Source: an uncultured Clostridia bacterium
GTDB lineage: Bacteria; Bacillota; Clostridia; Oscillospirales; Ruminococcaceae
Length of the DNA stretch: 10,532 bases
Reading direction: 5' to 3'
NCBI GenBank assembly: GCA_947588775.1
Contig: CANPZQ010000069.1
Span: 1-10,532 of the forward strand
Positions 1 through 4,925 of this stretch are shown piece after piece. The position numbers and the translations under genes are program-made. Within the stretch, counting starts at the first letter, position 1. Each line of letters starts with the position of its first letter. A model generated the notes under the pieces. That model saw only the letters and a program-made list of their open reading frames with translations. It was not told the DNA's origin and made no database searches.

Positions 1-755
1 TGGAGGAACTGGCAGAACAGACAGGCTTGTCAAAATCCGCGCTTGGAAAGTATGAAACCGATGATTATAAGGATATAAGTCCGTTTGCGATTGTAACTTT
101 GGCAGAGTTCTACGGTGTGTCTACCGACTACCTGCTCGGGCTAACAGAAACAAAAAATCACCCAAACACAACTCTCAGTGAATTGCATTTGAGTGATAGA
201 GCGATAGATATTTTGAAAAGCTGCAAGTTGAATAACAGGCTAATTTGTGAAATTCTTTGTCACGAAGATTTCAAGAGGTTGCTTGTTGATTCAGAGGTTT
301 TCGTTGATAGAATTGCAGAAATGCACACCGAGGAATTTTCCTCAATCATGCATGTCGGCAGGCTTAATGTCTTGAAGAAAAACGGCGATGTAAACAATTT
401 AGACGCTCGGACTTTGGAGATTGCGGAAGATGTTGACAAGCATTATATTGAGGGCGTTTTGATACAGGATTTGCTTTCGATTCTTAACGATATTAGAGGA
501 AAGCATCTGGTGGACAACACGACTGCGGACGCGCCGTACACTGCTGACGAAGCGCAGAAAAAGATTGACGAGGTTATTAATTTCAAAGGGAGTGAACGAG
601 AGAAACAACTGTTTTTAGTCTGCAATCAGCTGCAAATTCCATACAATACGCTGAAGCCGGATGAGAAGGCTGCGCTTTTGAGTGCAATATCAAAGTCAAA
701 GATTTTGGGAAAATTAGGAAAGCATGGTAGGGGTAAGAGGAAGCATAAAAAATAG
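1..755 (+). CDS. XRE-family helix-turn-helix regulator, 5' end outside window
   Basis: The open frame runs in from the left edge; the first full codon is at base 3 and the stop is TAG at 753-755. The first residues visible (EELAEQTGLSKSALGKYE) are the second half of an XRE/Cro-type DNA-binding helix-turn-helix. They are followed by the usual TLAEFYGVSTDYLLGLTE segment that closes this domain in Gram-positive regulators. The TTG at 27 falls inside the HTH and is not a credible start; the real start lies upstream of the window. After the HTH comes about 190 residues of mostly helical, charged sequence with a very basic end (HGRGKRKHKK), with no enzymatic motif I recognise. From memory, proteins of this shape are common in integrative/conjugative elements of gut Clostridia, but no element genes are visible here. 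The gene is clearly AT-richer than the rest of the window, consistent with transfer. It converges with tyrS. Regulator identity is strong; the target is unknown. Confidence 0.85.
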   Translation, partial: EELAEQTGLSKSALGKYETDDYKDISPFAIVTLAEFYGVSTDYLLGLTETKNHPNTTLSELHLSDRAIDILKSCKLNNRLICEILCHEDFKRLLVDSEVFVDRIAEMHTEEFSSIMHVGRLNVLKKNGDVNNLDARTLEIAEDVDKHYIEGVLIQDLLSILNDIRGKHLVDNTTADAPYTADEAQKKIDEVINFKGSEREKQLFLVCNQLQIPYNTLKPDEKAALLSAISKSKILGKLGKHGRGKRKHKK

Positions 756-785
756 AGCAAGGATAATCCTTGCTCTATTTTCGCC
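748..785. terminator. Bidirectional intrinsic terminator between the XRE gene and tyrS
   Basis: A perfect 15-base inverted repeat (aaatagagcaaggat at 750-764 and its complement at 766-780) forms a long hairpin. Read on the plus strand it ends in ATTTT; read on the minus strand it ends in a run of six T. It can therefore stop both convergent transcripts. The TAG stop of the XRE gene lies inside the left arm. No closer terminator is seen after tyrS, whose stop is about 100 bases away. Confidence 0.85.
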
Positions 786-878
786 CTAAATTCCGCTTGA
801 CAGTTGCCGTAAATTGAATTTTTTGATTGAAAACTTCTTTATGGACACCCATCATTTACCCCGGGGTTTTTCAAAAAT

Positions 879-2078
879 TTACTTTACAATGAGTTTTACA
901 AACTGCTTTTTGCCTTTTTTGAGGACTGCGCCGCTGCCGACGGTGATTTTGTGGTTCACGTCGGAGATTTTTTCGTCGTTTACGCTTACGCCGCCCTGCT
1001 GGACAAGCCTGCGTGCCTCGCCCTTTGAGGGTGCGAGCTTCGCCGCGACAAGTGCGTCCAAAACGCCGATTTCGTCCGCTTCAAGCTCGACGGTGGGCAT
1101 ATTTTCGCTCGAACCGGAGCCGCCGAACACCGCGCGCGCGGCTTCAAGGGCCTTTTCGGCTTCCTCGTCGCCGTGGACGAGCTTTGTAAGCTCATAAGCG
1201 AGGATTTCCTTAGCCTTATTAAGCTGTGAGCCTTCCCACTTCTCCATCTCATGAATCTCCGAAAGCGGGAGGAATGTCAGCATCTTTATGCACTTTATCA
1301 CGTCCGCGTCGCCGACGTTGCGCCAATACTGGAAGAAGTCGTAGGGAGAGGTCTTGTTCGCGTCGAGCCAGACGGCGTTGCCGGCGGTTTTGCCCATCTT
1401 CATACCGTTTGAATCGGTAAGAAGGGTTATCGTCATCGCCGAGGCGTCCTTGCCGAGCTTGCGGCGGATAAGCTCGGTGCCGCCGAGCATGTTCGACCAC
1501 TGGTCGTCGCCGCCGAACTGGAGGTTGCAGTCGTAATTCTTAAAGAGGTAGTAGAAGTCGTAGGACTGCATAATCATGTAGTTGAATTCGAGGAAGGAAA
1601 GCCCCTTCTCCATTCTCTGCTTATAGCATTCGGCGCGGAGCATGTTGTTCACCGAGAAGCACGCGCCGACCTCGCGCAGAAGGTCGACATAGTTGAGGTT
1701 TAAAAGCCAGTCGGCGTTGTTTACCATCATCGCCTTGCCCTCGCCGAATTCGATGAACCTCGACATCTGCCGCTTGAAGCATTCGGCGTTGTGGTCGATG
1801 TCCTCGCGGGTAAGCATTTTTCTCATGTCGGAACGCCCCGAGGGGTCGCCGATCATGGTCGTGCCGCCGCCAATCAGCGCGATAGGCTTGTTTCCCGCCA
1901 TCTGAAGCCGCTTCATAAGAGTGAGAGCCATAAAATGCCCCGCGGTAAGGCTGTCGGCGGTGCAGTCGAAGCCGATGTAAAACGTCGCCTTTCCGCTGTT
2001 CACAAGGTCGCGGATTCGCTCCTCGTCTGTAACCTGAGCAATCAGGCCGCGTTCTTTGAGTTCTTCGTAGATTCCCAT
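879..2078 (-). CDS. tyrS: Tyrosyl-tRNA synthetase
   Basis: Class I aminoacyl-tRNA synthetase that charges tRNA-Tyr with tyrosine in the cytoplasm; 399 residues, in the usual range for bacterial TyrRS. The Rossmann catalytic half carries the tyrosine-pocket segment FYIGFDCTADS (33-43), where Y34 matches the family's tyrosine-binding position. The HIGH-like signature reads TAGH (45-48), then come GDPSGRSDMR (78-87) and GGDDQWSN (189-196), and the KMSKS-like loop reads KMGKT (227-231). The C-terminal portion (about 335-399) is an S4-type RNA-binding domain, with SKGEARRLVQQGGVSVN as its core. The ATG at 2076-2078 has AAGGAG a few bases upstream. The gene is monocistronic, with its own promoter and a T-box leader immediately upstream, so expression should rise when uncharged tRNA-Tyr accumulates. 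The unusual first position of the HIGH motif (T instead of H) is noted separately. Identity is secure. Confidence 0.97.
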   Translation of the reverse strand: MGIYEELKERGLIAQVTDEERIRDLVNSGKATFYIGFDCTADSLTAGHFMALTLMKRLQMAGNKPIALIGGGTTMIGDPSGRSDMRKMLTREDIDHNAECFKRQMSRFIEFGEGKAMMVNNADWLLNLNYVDLLREVGACFSVNNMLRAECYKQRMEKGLSFLEFNYMIMQSYDFYYLFKNYDCNLQFGGDDQWSNMLGGTELIRRKLGKDASAMTITLLTDSNGMKMGKTAGNAVWLDANKTSPYDFFQYWRNVGDADVIKCIKMLTFLPLSEIHEMEKWEGSQLNKAKEILAYELTKLVHGDEEAEKALEAARAVFGGSGSSENMPTVELEADEIGVLDALVAAKLAPSKGEARRLVQQGGVSVNDEKISDVNHKITVGSGAVLKKGKKQFVKLIVK

Positions 2079-2360
2079 ATATTCATTCTCCTTAATAAAA
2101 TATGCCCTCCGACAATTGTCAATGCCGGAGGGCGATGATTAACCGCTGTACCACCTCAGTTTACAGGCCGCGCGTGGGCCTGCCTCTAAACGCTGTAACG
2201 TGCGCTCACGCGCGTTCCTAATTCCTTTCGGGTTCAGAACGCGGACTCGGGGACGTATTCGCGCGCGACGCCTGCGCCTTCTCGCACCGGCCGAAGGCTC
2301 TCTTTGGCTAAGCTTTTCGCGGCTACTTGCTCCCGTCATCGTCGATGAAATATTAACGGT
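2079..2360 (-). promoter_or_regulatory. Tyrosine-specific T-box riboswitch leader of tyrS
   Basis: This 280-base gene-free stretch is a T-box leader read on the minus strand. In transcript order: a stem I region with an AGAGAG segment (about 2298-2303) and a distal GGTGCGA motif (about 2284-2290); a specifier-loop sequence GAATAC (2255-2260) whose TAC (2255-2257) is a tyrosine codon; a long intervening helical region; and the T-box consensus AGGTGGTACAGCGGT (2142-2156). The antiterminator can be drawn exactly: GAGG (2154-2157) and GCG (2144-2146) pair with CGC (2132-2134) and CCTC (2128-2131), leaving the bulge TGGTACA (2147-2153). Its UGGU is complementary to an ACCA tRNA end, the expected discriminator A of tRNA-Tyr. 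The competing terminator shares 2128-2133. Known family behaviour: uncharged tRNA stabilises the antiterminator and lets tyrS be transcribed. The stem I fold was inferred by eye. Confidence 0.92.
2104..2133 (-). terminator. T-box regulated attenuator hairpin before tyrS
   Basis: GCCCTCCG (minus strand, 2126-2133) pairs with CGGAGGGC (2104-2111), and an inner palindrome gacaattgtc lies at 2111-2120. The transcript continues with the U-rich atattttatt. Bases 2128-2133 are also needed for the antiterminator, so the two folds exclude each other. Confidence 0.88.
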
Positions 2361-2366
2361 GAGGGT

Positions 2367-2395
2367 ATTTTAGCATAAAACCGGGGTGTTGTCAA
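2367..2395 (-). promoter_or_regulatory. Sigma-A-like promoter of tyrS
   Basis: On the minus strand a perfect -35 TTGACA (2390-2395) is followed by a 17-base spacer and a -10 TAAAAT (2367-2372). The predicted start is near 2360, which gives a leader of about 280 bases containing the whole T-box. The -35 lies about 45 bases beyond the stop codon of the upstream PBP gene. Confidence 0.85.
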
Positions 2396-2439
2396 GAAAA
2401 ATTTTCAAAAGCGCAAAATCCCGTTTCGGGCGCGGCTTT

Positions 2440-4767
2440 TTAGTAGCTTCCGTCGCTCAGGATATTGAACCTGTAGTTATAGTGGTTCCCGGTCAGCTCC
2501 TCGTAGTGGTTTGTATCCACGCCGTCGCAGACGATTACCGCATGCTTGGAGTTGTCCGCCTCGGAGGAGATATGGTCGCCCGAGCATACGCCGGGGATAT
2601 TTGTACGCTTATAGAAGCCGGTCGAGGTCGACGAACAGTTCGGCCCCGCGACAAGTCCCGTTTCGGTGCAGTATTCGCGTTGGACGACCGACGGGGATTC
2701 CTTGAAGGTCTTTTCCTCCTCGGCTTCGGCGATGTCGCCGAAAACATTCTTCCAGATTTTGGAGGAGCTTAACGACGTGCCGATGTCGGCAGGGGTGTCG
2801 TAGCCGACCCAGAGGCCGGTGACATACTGCGGGGTGCAGCCCATGAACCAGATGTCGCACCAGTCGTTTGTGGTACCGGTTTTCGCAATCAGCTCAACGC
2901 CGTCGAGCCTCGCGGCGCGGCCGGTTCCCCGGGAGCTTGAAACTACCGTTTCCATCATTCTGTTCATGACGTACGCCGAGCTCTCGCTGATGGCCTGTTC
3001 GCCCAAAAAGCCGTGGGAATAGACTATCTCGCCGGAGTTGTCGAGGATTCTTGTGACAAACGTTGAATCGTAATACATTCCGCCGTTTCCGAAAATCTGG
3101 TAAGCGGTCGCCATATCTTTAAGGGAAACGCCGTTTGTCAGCGCGCCGACAGACATCGGCGAGCGCGCAACGTCGGTTCGACCGTCCTGATAGAGCGCGA
3201 GCGAGCTCAGATGAAGCTTATAGTAAAGCTGCTCGAAACAGGCCGACGGGGTGAGCATCTCGACTATCTGAGCCGCGGTGGTGTTCAGAGAACGCTGGAG
3301 GCACTGGAAGGTAAAGTTGTATTCGTAGGTCCAACCGGTTTTTGTGTTCGAGGTGGAGTAGTTTACCGGCCAGACGAGGTATCCGTTTTCGGCGGAGGGT
3401 TCCTCAAAGAGCAGCGGGCAGTCGTAGAACTGCGACGACCAAGTTATCAAATCGCGGTCGACGGCGAGGGAATAGGAGGCAAGCGGTTTTATCGACGAAC
3501 CGGGCTGCCTTGTGGACTGAGTTGCGCGATTCAGGCAGAGCGGCGATTCCTTTTTGCCGACGCCGCCGATTACGCCCAAAATTCTGCCGTAGTAGTCCAT
3601 GCATATGAACGCGCTCTGCAGCTCCTCGTCGCCGTCGTCGTCGAAGAGGTTGTGGTAGTCGAGGTATTTTTCCTCAAGCTGCTTCTGAATGTCGAGGTCT
3701 ACGCAGGTGTATACCTCGTAGCCGCCCGAACGGAGCTTCTGGTACGCCTCGTTCCAGCTGATGCCGTACTTGTCCATGAAAATTTCGCAGCACTGGTTGA
3801 CGACAGCGTCGACGTAATAGGAAGCAACGTTGTCGAAGTCGTCGTAAACCGACACGGCGGAGGAATTGTAACCCTCAGTATCGGATTTTGTATATGTCAT
3901 GCTGCCGATAAGGCGCATTTCCTCGTTCAGCGCGGTATCGTATTCCTGAGAGGAAATCGCGCCGTTTTCAAGCATTTTGCCGAGAATATATGTGCGTCTT
4001 TCAAGGTTCTTTTCGGGGTGGTCGATAGGGTCGTTCGCGACGGGGCTTCTGGTGATGGCGGCGATACATGCCGCCTCGCCGATAGAAAGCTCGCTTACGT
4101 CCTTATTGAAGTAGTAGTTCGCCGCCGCCTGAACGCCGTAGATGTTGTTGTTAAGCGGAACGAGGTTGAGATATGTTTCCAGGATGTCGTCCTTGGTGTA
4201 GTGCTTTTCAAGCTGAACCGCGCGGTAAATTTCGCGGAGCTTTCTCGTAATGCCCTCGTATCCGTCAACGTCGTCGTCGCCGGTGACGTTTTTGATGGTC
4301 TGCTGAGTGATGGTCGACGCGCCGCGCTTATTGCCGTTAAGAATGTCCTTGACGGCGGCAAGAATACCCTGAAAGTCGACGCCGTCGTGGTTCCAGAAGC
4401 GTTCGTCCTCCGAATAGACGAAAGCGTCCTGGACGTACTGCGGGATTTTTTCAAGATTGCACCAGATTCTCTTTTCGCCCTCGTTCGAGAGTATGTCGTA
4501 GGTAATCCAGTCGCCGTTTTCGTCCTGAGCGTAGATATATGTCGTATAGTTCGAGGAGAGGTTGTCGAGAGTTATCTCGGAAGTACCCTCCATCATGTTC
4601 ACAATATAAACCGTGAAGGCCGAGCCGATAATCGTCACCGAAAGCACGCACACCAAAACGATGCACAAAAGCGCGGTGCCGAGGGTTCCGAGAGTTTTCT
4701 TGACCGGCCTCATTACCTTTCTCCAGATGTGCCTTAGCCTGCGGAAAATAATTCTTGCCTTTTCCAA
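2440..4767 (-). CDS. Class A penicillin-binding protein (peptidoglycan glycosyltransferase/transpeptidase, PBP1A-like)
   Basis: Membrane-anchored bifunctional enzyme that polymerises lipid II glycan strands and cross-links their peptides outside the membrane; 775 residues. A basic cytoplasmic tail (1-25) precedes one membrane span (about 31-56). The GT51 glycosyltransferase domain follows, with EDERFWNHDGVD (120-131; E120 the likely catalytic glutamate), GASTITQQ (149-156) and KLREIYRAVQLEKHYTKDDI. The transpeptidase domain has SSIK (424-427; S424 the acyl-serine), SLN (493-495) and KTGT (629-632). A C-terminal tail of about 95 residues carries cysteines at 700, 711, 728 and 747 and no PASTA repeat. 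The start is TTG (4765-4767) with AAAGGAG eight bases upstream. It has its own promoter and sits between the rpsA terminator and the tyrS promoter, so it is probably monocistronic. Family is certain; the exact paralogue name is not. Confidence 0.95.
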   Translation of the reverse strand: MEKARIIFRRLRHIWRKVMRPVKKTLGTLGTALLCIVLVCVLSVTIIGSAFTVYIVNMMEGTSEITLDNLSSNYTTYIYAQDENGDWITYDILSNEGEKRIWCNLEKIPQYVQDAFVYSEDERFWNHDGVDFQGILAAVKDILNGNKRGASTITQQTIKNVTGDDDVDGYEGITRKLREIYRAVQLEKHYTKDDILETYLNLVPLNNNIYGVQAAANYYFNKDVSELSIGEAACIAAITRSPVANDPIDHPEKNLERRTYILGKMLENGAISSQEYDTALNEEMRLIGSMTYTKSDTEGYNSSAVSVYDDFDNVASYYVDAVVNQCCEIFMDKYGISWNEAYQKLRSGGYEVYTCVDLDIQKQLEEKYLDYHNLFDDDGDEELQSAFICMDYYGRILGVIGGVGKKESPLCLNRATQSTRQPGSSIKPLASYSLAVDRDLITWSSQFYDCPLLFEEPSAENGYLVWPVNYSTSNTKTGWTYEYNFTFQCLQRSLNTTAAQIVEMLTPSACFEQLYYKLHLSSLALYQDGRTDVARSPMSVGALTNGVSLKDMATAYQIFGNGGMYYDSTFVTRILDNSGEIVYSHGFLGEQAISESSAYVMNRMMETVVSSSRGTGRAARLDGVELIAKTGTTNDWCDIWFMGCTPQYVTGLWVGYDTPADIGTSLSSSKIWKNVFGDIAEAEEEKTFKESPSVVQREYCTETGLVAGPNCSSTSTGFYKRTNIPGVCSGDHISSEADNSKHAVIVCDGVDTNHYEELTGNHYNYRFNILSDGSY

Positions 4768-4775
4768 AGCTGTCG

Positions 4776-4782
4776 CTCCTTT
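4776..4782 (-). promoter_or_regulatory. Ribosome binding site deciding the TTG start of the PBP gene
   Basis: AAAGGAG on the minus strand sits eight bases before TTG 4765-4767. No in-frame ATG is better placed, and the first residues lead directly into the basic tail and membrane span, so the TTG start is credible. Confidence 0.75.
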
Positions 4783-4812
4783 CAGAATATAAAACCACGT
4801 CCTGCGAAATAC

Positions 4813-4841
4813 ATTTTACCACATCTTTGACAAAATGTTAA
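4813..4841 (-). promoter_or_regulatory. Promoter of the PBP gene
   Basis: On the minus strand, -35 TTAACA (4836-4841), a 17-base spacer and -10 TAAAAT (4813-4818) preceded by TGG, an extended -10 form. It lies about 45 bases upstream of the TTG start and downstream of the rpsA terminator, so the PBP gene is likely transcribed on its own. Confidence 0.75.
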
Positions 4842-4878
4842 TAGAAAATGCGAAACTGTAACCGTATTTTAATATTTT

Positions 4879-4914
4879 AAAAAAACGCGGCAGGAGAGGC
4901 AAGTCCCCTGCCGC
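4879..4914 (-). terminator. Intrinsic terminator of the ispH-rpsA operon
   Basis: On the minus strand GCGGCAGG (4907-4914) pairs with CCTGCCGC (4887-4894) around a 12-base loop, then G and seven T (4879-4885). It begins 11 bases after the stop codon of the IspH-S1 gene. Confidence 0.92.
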
Positions 4915-4925
4915 AGTAAAAACGC

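Noticed and set aside
797..802. TTGACA on the plus strand between the XRE gene and tyrS
   Set aside because: No acceptable -10 at 16-18 bases and no plus-strand gene follows.
858..867. Palindrome accccggggt just after tyrS, considered as its terminator
   Set aside because: It leaves no room for a hairpin loop, and on the minus strand it is not followed by a T run; the 750-780 hairpin is a much better terminator.
814..1197. 127-codon plus-strand frame across the end of tyrS
   Set aside because: Antisense to the S4 domain of tyrS; Ser/Ala/Pro-rich translation with no family resemblance.
2139..2339. 66-codon minus-strand frame in the tyrS leader
   Set aside because: The stretch is fully explained as a T-box RNA; the Arg-rich translation has no sign of selection as protein.
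2420..2430. cccgtttcggg as terminator of the PBP gene
   Set aside because: The stem is only four pairs, and on the minus strand it is followed by just ATTTT; too weak to call. PBP read-through would in any case meet the T-box attenuator before tyrS.
3211..4737. 508-codon open frame on the plus strand opposite the PBP gene
   Set aside because: It is an antisense shadow created by the GC-rich codon usage of a certain PBP gene; its translation is Val/Arg-rich with no recognisable domain, and it has no ribosome binding site of note.
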